Source of the DNA: an uncultured Eubacteriales bacterium
Lineage (GTDB): Bacteria > Bacillota > Clostridia > Lachnospirales > Lachnospiraceae
Direction: 5' to 3'
Length of the DNA stretch: 64,000 bases
Assembly (NCBI GenBank): GCA_949284175.1
Contig: CASDVE010000011.1
Coordinates: forward strand, 1 to 64,000
Positions 18,711 through 27,211 of the stretch are shown one piece after another (positions within the stretch are counted from its first letter, which is position 1; each line of letters opens with the position of its first letter). The translations under genes and the position numbers were made by a program. Below the pieces are notes generated by a model. The model made no database searches. It was given only the letters and a program-made list of their open reading frames with translations, and was not told the origin of the DNA.

Positions 18711-19547
18711 ATGGACAAAATGCAACTTCAGATCACTGCCAACAAAATCCGTAAAGGGATTATTGAAGGGGTACACAGTGCAAAAGCCGGACATCCAGGT
18801 GGATCTTTATCTTCAGCAGATATTTTTGCATATCTGTATTTTGAAGAGATGAATATTGATCCACAAAATCCTAAAAAAGCGGATAGAGATAGATTCGTTT
18901 TATCCAAAGGTCATGTGGCTCCAGGATATTATGCAACATTGGCAAACAGAGGATTTTTCCCAGTAGAAGATTTAAAAACACTTCGTCATATTGGTTCTTA
19001 CTTACAAGGACATCCTGATATGAAACATATTCCAGGAGTTGATATGTCAAGTGGTTCTTTAGGTCAGGGTGTATCAGCAGCAGTTGGTATGGCACTTTGT
19101 GCAAAACTTGATAATGCGGATTATCGTGTTTATACATTACTTGGAGATGGAGAGATTCAGGAAGGTCAAGTTTGGGAAGCAGCTATGTTTGCCGGTGCTA
19201 AAAAACTTGATAATATGGTTTGGATCGTGGATAACAATGGACTTCAAATCGATGGAAATATCGAAGATGTGTGTTCTCCATATCCAATTGATGAGAAATT
19301 TAAGGCATTTAATTTCAATGTAATCAACATTGATGCTCATGATTTTGATCAGATCGACTCCGCATTCAAAGCTGCAAGAGAATGCAAAGGAATGCCAACA
19401 GTGATCGTTGCAAAGAGCATTAAAGGAAAAGGTGTTTCTTATATGGAAAACAAAGCGTCATGGCATGGAGTTGCTCCAAATGACGAAGAATACGCAATTG
19501 CAATGGAAGAATTAGAAAAGGAAGGTACAGCTTTATGTCAGAAGTAA
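18711..19547 (+). CDS. Transketolase, N-terminal (TPP/PP) subunit
   Basis: This is the thiamine-diphosphate-binding half of transketolase, which transfers two-carbon units in the non-oxidative pentose phosphate pathway. GHPGGSLSSADIFAYLYF, KGHVAPGYYATLA and GDGEIQEGQVWEAAMFA are visible; the last, with the following NNGLQIDG, is the G-D-G(x~25)N-N TPP motif. The chain is 278 residues, about the size of the first domain of the fused enzyme, and the rest is supplied by the next gene. ATG 18711 is preferred to GTG 18699 because AAAGGTGG spans the latter. Its stop overlaps the start of the C-terminal subunit by 13 bases. Confidence 0.93.
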   Translation: MDKMQLQITANKIRKGIIEGVHSAKAGHPGGSLSSADIFAYLYFEEMNIDPQNPKKADRDRFVLSKGHVAPGYYATLANRGFFPVEDLKTLRHIGSYLQGHPDMKHIPGVDMSSGSLGQGVSAAVGMALCAKLDNADYRVYTLLGDGEIQEGQVWEAAMFAGAKKLDNMVWIVDNNGLQIDGNIEDVCSPYPIDEKFKAFNFNVINIDAHDFDQIDSAFKAARECKGMPTVIVAKSIKGKGVSYMENKASWHGVAPNDEEYAIAMEELEKEGTALCQK

Positions 19548-20476
19548 AGAGAATCGCTACAAGAGAAAGTTATGGAAACGCTCTTGCTGAATTAGGCAAA
19601 AAATACGACAATCTTGTTGTTCTCGATGCTGACCTTGCAGGAGCAACAAAAACAGGAATCTTCAAAAAGGCATTTCCAGAACGCCATATTGATTGTGGAA
19701 TTGCAGAGGCAAATATGGTTGGAATCGGTGCAGGATTAGCAGCATCAGGAAAAGTTCCTTTTGTTAGCAGTTTTGCAATGTTTGCCGCAGGACGTGCATT
19801 TGAACAGATTCGTAACTCCGTAGGATACCCACATTTAAATGTGAAAATTGGTGCGACTCATGCCGGAATCTCCGTAGGAGAAGATGGAGCAACTCATCAG
19901 TGTAATGAAGATATTGCATTAATGAGAACGATTCCAGGAATGGTTGTTATCAACCCATCCGATGATATTGAAGCAAAGGCAGCAGTAGAAGCGGCATATC
20001 TTCACGATGGTCCTGTATACTTACGTTTTGGACGTCTTGCAGCTCCTGTAATTAATACAAATGAAGATTATCAATTCCAACTTGGTAAAGGGATTGTATT
20101 AAGAGAAGGAAAAGATTTAACAATTGTGGCAACAGGCTTGATGGTTTCTGAAGCATTACAAGCAGCTGAGAAACTTGCAGAAGATGGAATTGATGCGAAA
20201 GTTATTAATATCCATACAATTAAACCAATTGATGAAGAATTACTGATCGCTTCAGCAAAAGAAACAGGAAAAGTGGTAACAGTGGAAGAGCATTCTGTTA
20301 TTGGTGGACTTGGAAGTGCTGTTTGTGACGTATTATCTGAAAAAGCTCCTACACCTGTGAAAAAGATTGGTGTATACGATAGATTTGGTGAATCCGGTCC
20401 AGCAGTAAAACTTCTTGAAAAATATGGTTTAACAGCTGACGGAATCTACACTCAAATTAAAGAATTTTTAAAATAA
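19535..20476 (+). CDS. Transketolase, C-terminal (Pyr) subunit
   Basis: The 313-residue partner of the preceding subunit carries the pyrimidine-binding domain (VVLDADLAG, IDCGIAEANMVGIGAGLA with the conserved Glu, FAAGRAFEQIRNSVGYP) and the C-terminal transketolase domain (GKGIVLREGKDLTIVATG, VEEHSVIGGLGSAV). Split transketolase is common in Clostridia and some archaea, so this is not a broken gene. The 13-base overlap with the N-terminal gene favours coupled translation in equal amounts. Confidence 0.93.
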   Translation: MSEVKRIATRESYGNALAELGKKYDNLVVLDADLAGATKTGIFKKAFPERHIDCGIAEANMVGIGAGLAASGKVPFVSSFAMFAAGRAFEQIRNSVGYPHLNVKIGATHAGISVGEDGATHQCNEDIALMRTIPGMVVINPSDDIEAKAAVEAAYLHDGPVYLRFGRLAAPVINTNEDYQFQLGKGIVLREGKDLTIVATGLMVSEALQAAEKLAEDGIDAKVINIHTIKPIDEELLIASAKETGKVVTVEEHSVIGGLGSAVCDVLSEKAPTPVKKIGVYDRFGESGPAVKLLEKYGLTADGIYTQIKEFLK

Positions 20477-20530
20477 AAAGAATGATGGTCTTTAGAAACT
20501 TCTTACCGTTAAAAGTTAAAGGTGAAAACA

Positions 20531-20815
20531 ATGAAAAAAATAATTGTCGCATGTGGAAGTGGAATTGCAGTTTCACAAATGATTGCATTTAAAGTGCGAA
20601 AACTTTTGGCAAAAAGACAAATAGAAGTAGAAATAGAAACTATTGGGATTCGAGAGTTAGAACAACATTTAGATTCTAGTGTAGCGTATATTTCTGTTAT
20701 AAAAACAGAAAAGGACTACGAGATTCCAGTGATTGATGGAGTAGCATTTTTGACTGGTAAAGGAGAAGAAGAAGAACTGAATAAATTGATTCAAGCAATT
20801 GAACAAGACGTTTGA
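20531..20815 (+). CDS. Orphan PTS EIIB-like protein (galactitol type)
   Basis: The 94-residue protein opens with KKIIVACGSGIAVSQMIAFK. This is the P-loop of galactitol/lactose-type EIIB domains with the phosphorylated cysteine in C-G-S-G. The rest has the alternating strand-helix pattern of the fold. No EIIA, EIIC or sugar-catabolic gene lies nearby; instead it follows the transketolase pair by about 50 bases and is followed by a terminator. It may therefore serve a distant EIIC or have become a phosphorylation-dependent regulator; this is inference. ATG 20531 fits AAAGGTG better than GTG 20522. Confidence 0.75.
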   Translation: MKKIIVACGSGIAVSQMIAFKVRKLLAKRQIEVEIETIGIRELEQHLDSSVAYISVIKTEKDYEIPVIDGVAFLTGKGEEEELNKLIQAIEQDV

Positions 20816-20836
20816 TGAATTGCTTGCTCATATGGG

Positions 20837-20890
20837 AAAACTCCTTTTGATGGAATACAAATGGTATATCTGTGAAAAGGAGTTTTTTTA
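20837..20890 (+). terminator. Terminator of the transketolase operon
   Basis: AAAACTCCTTTT and AAAAGGAGTTTTTTT flank a roughly 26-base loop, ending in seven U residues. Confidence 0.85.
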
Positions 20891-21184
20891 TATGGATTGT
20901 GCAAAGCGTACTTTGTTGTGGATGTTTATGATAAAAGGAATAGAATAACAGGAAGTGCGAATAAGATCGCAGAAAATGCCTAGTGGAAAAAATAGCTATG
21001 GGATATGATAAAAAAAGAGTTATAATGGAACCAGCATGATATAATAAAAGAAACGAGCCAAGCATAAAATATTCGGCAAGTGGAATAAGAGCATGAGCTT
21101 TGCTCATGATATAAAAATAGTATAATAGAAATATAATGGAATATGATATTTGAAATGGAATTGGAATGATAAGGAGAAATAAGT
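20891..21184 (+). other. Intergenic region before murE
   Basis: No gene is visible here. The region is AT-rich with two TATAAT boxes (21020-21025 and 21040-21045). The second begins the repeat shared with the addB leader. AAGGAGA at 21172-21178 is the murE ribosome binding site. Confidence 0.5.
21035..21112 (+). repeat. Promoter-bearing intergenic repeat, murE copy
   Basis: ATGATATAATAAAAG, then CGAGCCAAGCAT and GAGCATGAGCTTTGCTCATG align in the same order with 1995-2068 before addB. The end forms a perfect hairpin, CATGAGC-ttt-GCTCATG. Confidence 0.5.
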
Positions 21185-22657
21185 ATGCAGTTAAAGCAAT
21201 TATTGGTTCAAGTTCCCTATACATGTGTGAAAGGAACGGACACAGAAGAGATAGAGCATTTAATTTATGATTCGAGAAAAGTGGAACAAGGCGATGTTTT
21301 TGTTTGCTTAACTGGTGCAGTTGTAGATGGACATGACTTTATTCCAGATGTGATTAAAAAAGGTGCAAAGGCGATTATTGTAGAAAAAGAAGTGGACGTG
21401 ACAGCGGATGTGACCGTTATTCGTGTAGAAAATACACGATATGCTCTTGCTTGTATGTCAGCTGAGTATTTTGGTCGTCCTTATGAGAAAATGACAACCA
21501 TTGGAATCACAGGAACAAAAGGAAAAACAACCACATCTTATATGATCCAAAAAATCTTAGAAAAGGCAGGAAAAAAGGTTGGTGTCATTGGAACGATCGG
21601 TGTTGTGATTGGAGAAGAACATTATAAAACTGCCAATACCACACCAGAATCTTATGATATTCAATATTATTTCCATAAGATGGTAGAAGCTGGATGTGAA
21701 TATGCCGTTATGGAAGTTTCTTCTCAGGGATTAAAATTTAATCGAGTGGCAGGATTCCAATTTGATTATGGAATTTTTACGAACTTAACACCAGATCATA
21801 TTGGACCTGCTGAGCATGACAGCTTAGAAGATTATATTCATTGCAAGAGTTTACTTTTTAACAGATGTAAAAAAGGAATCTTCAATGGCGATGATCCGCA
21901 TATGAAAGATATGTTAATTGGGCATACTTGTGAAGTGGAAACTTTTGGATTTAAAGAAAACGATGATTACCGCAGTTCTGATATGCAGTTACTATCTGCA
22001 CCAGGATTTTTAGGAGTTTCTTTCAACGTATCTGGAAAAATGAATGGAGAAGTGAAAGTAAATATTCCAGGACGTTTTAGTGTGTATAACGCTTTATCTG
22101 CATTGGCTACTTGCCATAACTTAGGAATCTCTGAGGAAGCGATTTTGGATGGGTTACGAGAAATTCGTGTGCGTGGTCGTGTAGAAATTGTTCCATATTC
22201 TGATGATTTTACCGTATTAGTGGATTATGCCCACAACGCAATGAGTACAGAAAGTTTGCTTACTACATTAAGAGAATATAATCCAAAACGTCTGATTACA
22301 TTGTTTGGTGCTGGTGGAAATCGGGATAAACATAGAAGATATGATATGGGAGAAATCTCTGGTAAGATGGCGGATCTTTCCATTTTAACATCAGATAATC
22401 CACGCTTTGAAGAAGTGGAAGATATTATTGAAGATATTAAGATCGGAGTTGCTCGCTCTCATGGAAAGTATATTTCCATTCCAGATAGAAGAGAAGCCAT
22501 TCACTATGCCCTTGATCATGGACAAAAGGGTGATATTATCGCTCTCTTAGGAAAAGGTCATGAAGATTATATCGAAATTAAAGGTGTGCGCTATCATTTT
22601 AATGAAGTAGAAGAAATCGAGCGCTACAAAAAAGAAAAAGAAAATCAAAATTCGTAG
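21185..22657 (+). CDS. murE: UDP-MurNAc-tripeptide synthetase (DAP-adding)
   Basis: The enzyme adds the third residue to the peptidoglycan stem peptide in the cytoplasm. The Mur ligase ATP motif GTKGKTTTS is at about residues 109-117. The sequence TSDNPRFEE near residue 404 contains DNPR, the signature of meso-diaminopimelate-specific MurE; lysine-specific enzymes differ there. The carbamylated-lysine region (GRFSVYNALSALA and neighbouring residues) is present. The 490 residues are normal. murF follows 19 bases later, so the two form an operon with a promoter that carries the shared repeat. Confidence 0.96.
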   Translation: MQLKQLLVQVPYTCVKGTDTEEIEHLIYDSRKVEQGDVFVCLTGAVVDGHDFIPDVIKKGAKAIIVEKEVDVTADVTVIRVENTRYALACMSAEYFGRPYEKMTTIGITGTKGKTTTSYMIQKILEKAGKKVGVIGTIGVVIGEEHYKTANTTPESYDIQYYFHKMVEAGCEYAVMEVSSQGLKFNRVAGFQFDYGIFTNLTPDHIGPAEHDSLEDYIHCKSLLFNRCKKGIFNGDDPHMKDMLIGHTCEVETFGFKENDDYRSSDMQLLSAPGFLGVSFNVSGKMNGEVKVNIPGRFSVYNALSALATCHNLGISEEAILDGLREIRVRGRVEIVPYSDDFTVLVDYAHNAMSTESLLTTLREYNPKRLITLFGAGGNRDKHRRYDMGEISGKMADLSILTSDNPRFEEVEDIIEDIKIGVARSHGKYISIPDRREAIHYALDHGQKGDIIALLGKGHEDYIEIKGVRYHFNEVEEIERYKKEKENQNS

Positions 22658-22676
22658 CGTTGGAGGATAAAAAAGA

Positions 22677-24035
22677 ATGAGAGCAGTGACGGTAAAAGAT
22701 ATTGTTGCGGTAACAGGAGGAAAACTCCTTTGTGGAGAGGAAACGTATCCTATCACAAATTTTTCTACGGATTCTCGTAAGATGGGAGAAGGAGATTTGT
22801 TTGTTCCCATCATAGGAGAGCGTGTAGACGGTCATGATTTTATAGAGAGTGCGTTAAAAAATGGAGGTGCTACTCTAACACAAAAGCATGAAAAGATGGA
22901 AGATTCTCACCCATGGATCTTTGTCAAAGATACGATGAAAGCGATGCAAAAAATTGCTGGCTGGTATCGAGGAAACATGCAGTTTCCAATCATAGCAGTA
23001 ACAGGAAGTGTTGGGAAGACAACGACAAGAGAAATGATCACAAGAGCATTGGAAAGCGATTTTGCTGTTTTTCATACAGAAGGAAATTATAATAGTCAAA
23101 TCGGAGTTCCTCTTACCATAGCCAGAATGACAGGGGAAGAACAGGTAGCTGTGTTAGAAGCAGGAATGAGCCAGTTTGGTGAAATGGCACAGTTAGAGAA
23201 AATGATTCGCCCAAATGTTGTTGTATTTACGAATATTGGGGTTGCTCATATCGAAAATCTTGGGACGCAGGAGAACATCTGCAAAGAAAAGATGGAGTTA
23301 GCAAAACACGTTGATGATACTGGTGCCATTTTCATCAATGGAGATGATGAAGTTTTGATGGCTCATAAAAAAGAGTTTTGTGGAACTGTGATCACATATG
23401 GAACAAGTGAGCGTTGCGATTATCAAGCCAAAGATATTCGGATGGAAGATGGCAAGATGAAATTTACTTGTAAACGAAGAGGAGAAGAATTTGAGGTTGT
23501 GATGGATGTGCTTGGTCAGCATAATGTTTTAAATGCACTGGCTGCCTTTGGAGTGTCCGAATTTTTAGGTCTTTCTTTAGACAAAGTGAAACATCAATTT
23601 GAGCAATTCAAAGGAACAAGACAGCAGGTGCATACATTGCCAAAATATACGGTGATTGATGATACATACAATGCCAGCCCAGATTCCATGAAAGCGAGTA
23701 TTCTTGTGCTTTCTGAAATGCCTTGCAAAGGAAGAAGAGTAGCAGTCCTTGCTGATATGTTGGAGTTAGGAGAAAAAAGTGAAGAATATCATAGAGAAGT
23801 AGGAAGTTTTTTAGGAAAAAAACAAATTGATTCGCTCTATGTATTTGGTTCCATGTCAAAGCACCTATTAGAAGGTGCAAAAAAGGTGAATGAACATTTA
23901 GATGGAAAACATTTTACTTCAAGAGAAGAATTGCTGACATTTTTAAAAAGCAATATAGCCACAGGAGATTGCGTGTTATTCAAAGGCTCTAATGGAATGA
24001 AACTTTCTGAAATAGTGAGAGAGTTTTTAAAATAA
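22677..24035 (+). CDS. murF: UDP-MurNAc-pentapeptide synthetase
   Basis: MurF adds D-Ala-D-Ala to complete the stem pentapeptide. The ATP-binding motif AVTGSVGKTTTREM is at about residues 103-116. Further Mur ligase signs are LEAGMSQFGEMA, NIGVAHIENLGT, GQHNVLNALAAFG and IDDTYNASPDSMKA. The 452 residues match the family. The final KGSNGMKLSEIV is the expected C-terminus. A strong terminator follows about 70 bases after the stop. Confidence 0.96.
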   Translation: MRAVTVKDIVAVTGGKLLCGEETYPITNFSTDSRKMGEGDLFVPIIGERVDGHDFIESALKNGGATLTQKHEKMEDSHPWIFVKDTMKAMQKIAGWYRGNMQFPIIAVTGSVGKTTTREMITRALESDFAVFHTEGNYNSQIGVPLTIARMTGEEQVAVLEAGMSQFGEMAQLEKMIRPNVVVFTNIGVAHIENLGTQENICKEKMELAKHVDDTGAIFINGDDEVLMAHKKEFCGTVITYGTSERCDYQAKDIRMEDGKMKFTCKRRGEEFEVVMDVLGQHNVLNALAAFGVSEFLGLSLDKVKHQFEQFKGTRQQVHTLPKYTVIDDTYNASPDSMKASILVLSEMPCKGRRVAVLADMLELGEKSEEYHREVGSFLGKKQIDSLYVFGSMSKHLLEGAKKVNEHLDGKHFTSREELLTFLKSNIATGDCVLFKGSNGMKLSEIVREFLK

Positions 24036-24102
24036 TATATGAAAAAAGAGAAGTTCAAAAACCAATGTCATTTAGATAATGATTAGGATGACAAGTGCTT
24101 TA

Positions 24103-24156
24103 AGAGGTCAATAGATAAAATATTCTATTTATTCTATTGACCTCTCTTTTTTTATT
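24103..24156 (+). terminator. Terminator of murEF
   Basis: AGAGGTCAATAGA and TCTATTGACCTCT form a perfect 13-bp stem around an A/T-rich loop, followed by CTTTTTTTT. Confidence 0.92.
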
Positions 24157-24186
24157 GAGAGAAAATAGCATAACTAAAACCTATCA

Positions 24187-24215
24187 ATAAGTATTTAATA
24201 TAAGTATTTGATATT
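24187..24215 (+). promoter_or_regulatory. Candidate LysR box, copy 1
   Basis: ATATAAGTATTTGATATT (24198-24215) contains a T-N11-A pattern within an ATA...TAT dyad. A second half-copy, ATAAGTATTT, lies 13 bases earlier. Near-identical 18-mers occur at 26745-26762 (next to a lysR gene) and 29522-29539. Confidence 0.45.
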
Positions 24216-24356
24216 TTATAAAACTAGAGCTAAAATTTTAATCAAAGAAATAGGAAAAGACAAGAAACAAAGAAAGGGGGAGAAGATCGGATTCTATTTG
24301 AAAAGTTGGCAGAATTTTTCAATACGAATATGCAAAAGTTAAAAGGAGAGATTGCC

Positions 24357-25034
24357 ATGAAAAAAAGCAGACTATTCTTTTTGTTTCTTGTGATAGTGTT
24401 GCTAGTATATCCGGTGAAACAGAGCTATGCGGTAGAAAAAGTGGCACTAAGCAACACAAAATTGACTATGATAGAAGGAACATCCAAACAGTTAAAATTG
24501 AAGAACAATAAGAAAAAGGTAGTATGGAGTGTTCTATCAGGAAAAAACTATATTGCCCTTCAAGATAAGAGTAGAACAGGAGTGCGGATTGCTGCAAAAA
24601 AGAAAGGAACCGCAAAAGTCCAAGCGACGATTGGAAAAAAGAAATATGTATGTACAATAGCGGTAAAAAGTCCAGAAGTAAAGAAGTTGAAGCTGACAGT
24701 AAATGGGCAAGAGTTTTTTGCAAACTTATATGAGAATGCTACAACGAAAGAGCTAGTAAAAGCACTACCGATGACTATAACGATGAAGGAATTAAATGGA
24801 AATGAAAAATATTATTATTTGCCATCCAAATTACCAGTGAATGCAACCGTACCATCAAATATAAATACAGGTGATATTATGCTTTATGGAAATGATTGCT
24901 TAGTATTTTTTTATAAGAGTTTTAATACCTCTTATCGGTATACATCAATTGGAAAAGTCACAAATCCAGATGCTTTTGCAAAAGCATTAGGAGCGGGAAA
25001 CGTGAAAATGACAATCGAAGGCATTATGGAATAA
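24357..25034 (+). CDS. Exported Big2-like plus cyclophilin-like protein
   Basis: A signal peptide (MKKSRLFFLFLVIVLL...SYA) ends near residue 26. Residues about 30-105 form a Big2-like Ig domain (KVALSNTKLTMIEGTSKQL, then AKKKGTAKVQATIG and the closing YVCTIAV strand). Residues about 112-225 match the cyclophilin-like fold domain found in many Clostridia (LTVNGQEFFANLYENATT, LPSKLP, TGDIMLYGNDCLVFFYKSF). The start at 24357 follows AAAAGGAGA; a longer frame from 24306 has no site. It is followed after 15 bases by an acetyltransferase gene. Probably a cell-surface protein; ligand unknown. Confidence 0.75.
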   Translation: MKKSRLFFLFLVIVLLVYPVKQSYAVEKVALSNTKLTMIEGTSKQLKLKNNKKKVVWSVLSGKNYIALQDKSRTGVRIAAKKKGTAKVQATIGKKKYVCTIAVKSPEVKKLKLTVNGQEFFANLYENATTKELVKALPMTITMKELNGNEKYYYLPSKLPVNATVPSNINTGDIMLYGNDCLVFFYKSFNTSYRYTSIGKVTNPDAFAKALGAGNVKMTIEGIME

Positions 25035-25049
25035 ACAATAGGAGAACTT

Positions 25050-25619
25050 ATGAATACAGAAGAATTTTTAAAAATTATGGACTCAGGAGAAGTCGTTGTT
25101 GCAGGTTCCGAAGTCCAGCAATATATGACAAAATTGAGTTTTGAGTCGATGAAGATCACGTCCATTATGAATCAAGGATATCATGAACAAGAAGAATTAA
25201 GACAACTTTTTTCAGAATTAATAGGACAAGAGATTGACGAAGGATTTAGACTATTTCCACCATTTTATACAGACTGTGGCAAAAACATTCATATTGGAAA
25301 AAATGTTTTTATCAATTCGTGTTGTCAATTTCAAGATCAAGGTGGAATTACCATAGGCGATGGAACTTTTATTGGTCATTCTGTTGTGTTGGCAACATTG
25401 AATCACGATCCGAATCCTGAAAAGCGGAAGAATATGTATGGTAAACCGATTGTGATTGGAAAGAATGTATGGATTGGTGCTAATGCTACGATTACACAAG
25501 GCGTGACTATAGGAGATGGTGCCATTGTAGCAGCAGGTGCCGTTGTTACAAAAGATGTTCCAGCGGGGATGGTTGTCGGCGGTGTTCCAGCAAAAATTTT
25601 AAAGAAGTGTATGGAGTGA
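25050..25619 (+). CDS. Sugar O-acetyltransferase, maltose/galactoside type
   Basis: This is a 189-residue left-handed beta-helix acetyltransferase of the LacA/Maa group. The N-terminal Mac domain is followed by hexapeptide repeats (IHIGKNVFINSCCQFQDQG, ITIGDGTFIGHSVVLATLNH with the catalytic His) and the C-terminal IGDGAIVAAGAVVTKDVPAG and GVPAKILKK. It transfers acetyl groups from acetyl-CoA to sugars, usually in detoxification. AGGAGA precedes the start. It is probably cotranscribed with the preceding exported protein. Confidence 0.88.
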   Translation: MNTEEFLKIMDSGEVVVAGSEVQQYMTKLSFESMKITSIMNQGYHEQEELRQLFSELIGQEIDEGFRLFPPFYTDCGKNIHIGKNVFINSCCQFQDQGGITIGDGTFIGHSVVLATLNHDPNPEKRKNMYGKPIVIGKNVWIGANATITQGVTIGDGAIVAAGAVVTKDVPAGMVVGGVPAKILKKCME

Positions 25620-25629
25620 GGAAGCCATA

Positions 25630-25670
25630 GAAAACGGAGGAAGAGCAAAAGCTTTTTCTCCGTTTTTTTA
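25630..25670 (+). terminator. Terminator between acetyltransferase and lysR
   Basis: AAAACGGAG and CTCCGTTTTTTT form the ends of a hairpin enclosing an A-rich loop, followed by seven U residues. It lies between convergent genes and may serve both. Confidence 0.85.
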
Positions 25671-25703
25671 AATCCTTTCTCTTAAATTCTTTCTCATTAC
25701 TAT

Positions 25704-26603
25704 CTACTGATTCTCTAAGGAAAAAGACTCCCTAAGAGAGGATAGAAATTTTTCGGCAGGTTTTGGGAAAATTTGATATTTTTTCCAAATGATACTCATT
25801 TCTGTTGTTAATTCTGGGGCGAGAGGGCGAAAACAGAGTTTACTATTTTCAGAGGTATTGATAATGTTATCAAAACAAATTGCATAGCCTAAGCCTTCTT
25901 CCACAAGAAGAGAAGCGTTAAATAGTAGATTATAAGTGGATACGATATTTAAATGAGAAGGTTTCTTTTTCATCCATTGCATTACTTCACCACCATTTGC
26001 TTCTTGATGAGATAGAATGAGAGGTTTATCCCATAGATCTTCTGGTGAAATGGTATCCTTGTCCGCTAAAGGAGAATCTTTTAGCATGAGTACACCCCAA
26101 ATATCTTTTGATGGAAGTTTTAAAGCATCATATTTTTTCAAGTCGGGCTTCCCGAATACAATCCCAAAGTCAATAAGCCCTTTATCCAATTGCTCCATGA
26201 CAAAGATAGCATTTCCGCTAGTGATATGATAATGGATCTGAGGGTAGGTTTTTTGAAGGTTTTTCGCTACTTTTGCTAGTAGGCGGATACCATCGGTTTC
26301 CCCAGTACCAATGTAGACATCCCCCATAATAATACTATCAGAAAGTGTGATCTCATTTTCTGTCTTTTTTACAAGTTCTAAGATTTCTTCGGCACGTTTT
26401 CGAAGAATCATTCCTTCTTCTGTCAAGGTGACTTTGCGAGAACCTTTTGTTCCTCGAATGAGGAGTTGTTTTCCAAGTTCCTCTTCCAAATTTTTGATCT
26501 GAGTAGAGAGAGTCGGTTGAGAAAGATTGAGAGATTCGGCTGCCCTTATAATGCTTTGTTCTCTTGCAATGGCAAGAAAGTATTGAAGTACACGTATTTC
26601 CAT
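25704..26603 (-). CDS. LysR-family transcriptional regulator
   Basis: Residues 1-60 form the winged helix-turn-helix of LysR proteins (RVLQYFLAIAREQSIIRAAE, LNLSQPTLSTQIKNLEEELG, LLIRG). The remainder is the periplasmic-binding-like effector domain (GDVYIGTGETDGIR and following). The 299 residues are standard. It is transcribed away from the small gene at 26831, and the region between them contains one of three copies of a T-N11-A 18-mer. This suggests it may control itself and the neighbouring exported-protein and DUF3737 genes. Its effector is unknown. Confidence 0.9.
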   Translation of the reverse strand: MEIRVLQYFLAIAREQSIIRAAESLNLSQPTLSTQIKNLEEELGKQLLIRGTKGSRKVTLTEEGMILRKRAEEILELVKKTENEITLSDSIIMGDVYIGTGETDGIRLLAKVAKNLQKTYPQIHYHITSGNAIFVMEQLDKGLIDFGIVFGKPDLKKYDALKLPSKDIWGVLMLKDSPLADKDTISPEDLWDKPLILSHQEANGGEVMQWMKKKPSHLNIVSTYNLLFNASLLVEEGLGYAICFDNIINTSENSKLCFRPLAPELTTEMSIIWKKYQIFPKPAEKFLSSLRESFSLENQ

Positions 26604-26735
26604 CTTGATTCCTCCTAGTTTTTTAAATATTAAGATTGGATATTAAATTTATAGGATACATAAAATAGATTTTATGGTGTTTCTCACTGTTTAAGTGTAT
26701 GTTATCATGAATTTGTATAGGATTCAACTATAAAG

Positions 26736-26762
26736 AAGTATTATATATAAGTATTTGTTATT
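26736..26762 (+). promoter_or_regulatory. Candidate LysR box, copy 2
   Basis: ATATAAGTATTTGTTATT (26745-26762) differs from copies 1 and 3 at one position. A degenerate half-copy, AAGTATT, lies 14 bases upstream, mirroring the arrangement at copy 1. It sits in the intergenic region next to the lysR gene. Confidence 0.5.
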
Positions 26763-26830
26763 TTTGGTATGCTAGATTATACTGAAAAGGAAGAAAAAGG
26801 AATACCAAGAATAGAAAGGATGCGGATAGA

Positions 26831-27061
26831 ATGATAAAAATGAAATCAAGAGAAGCCATCGTTCAGAATTTAAAGGATGCGGGATGTGGCAGAGAAATGA
26901 TTAACAGTTTTTTAATCTATTTTGATAAAGATAGAAAAGAAAAACAGTTGGAACTGTTAGAAAATCAAAGAAAGGAGTTATTGAGTCGAGTACATAGAGA
27001 AGAAAAGAGAATTTCTTGCTTAGATTATCTTATTCATGAAATTGAGAGTGATATTGCATAA
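26831..27061 (+). CDS. Small coiled-coil protein of unknown function
   Basis: The 76-residue protein is charged and predicted almost wholly helical; residues about 38-70 (KEKQLELLENQRKELLSRV onward) have heptad spacing of Leu/Ile compatible with a coiled coil. It resembles short proteins often placed near LysR/MerR-controlled dehydrogenases in Clostridia, but I cannot name a family. A weak GAAAGGATG site precedes it. Its promoter region carries the putative LysR box. Confidence 0.55.
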   Translation: MIKMKSREAIVQNLKDAGCGREMINSFLIYFDKDRKEKQLELLENQRKELLSRVHREEKRISCLDYLIHEIESDIA

Positions 27062-27087
27062 AAATATATTAAATTGAGAAAAAAGTA

Positions 27088-27118
27088 TTGACCTAAACTT
27101 CACTTCAGGGTTTATAGT
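27088..27118 (+). promoter_or_regulatory. MerR-type promoter of the alcohol dehydrogenase
   Basis: TTGACC (27088-27093) and TATAGT (27113-27118) are separated by 19 bases, the overlong spacer characteristic of promoters remodelled by MerR activators. The spacer region contains the imperfect dyad CCTAAACTTCACTTCAGG (27092-27109, six of nine positions paired). The MerR-like gene at 28417 is the obvious regulator. Confidence 0.75.
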
Positions 27119-27211
27119 AATGACAGAATGATTCTATAACCAAGGAGGAAAGAAAATCGTAACGAAACAAAGAAAGAAAAATCATAAGAACATGGAAGGA
27201 GAAAAGCAAGT

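Noticed and set aside
18711..20476. Transketolase as a frameshifted pseudogene.
   Set aside because: Both halves have their own starts and ribosome binding sites, with complete domain ends; split transketolase is normal in Clostridia.
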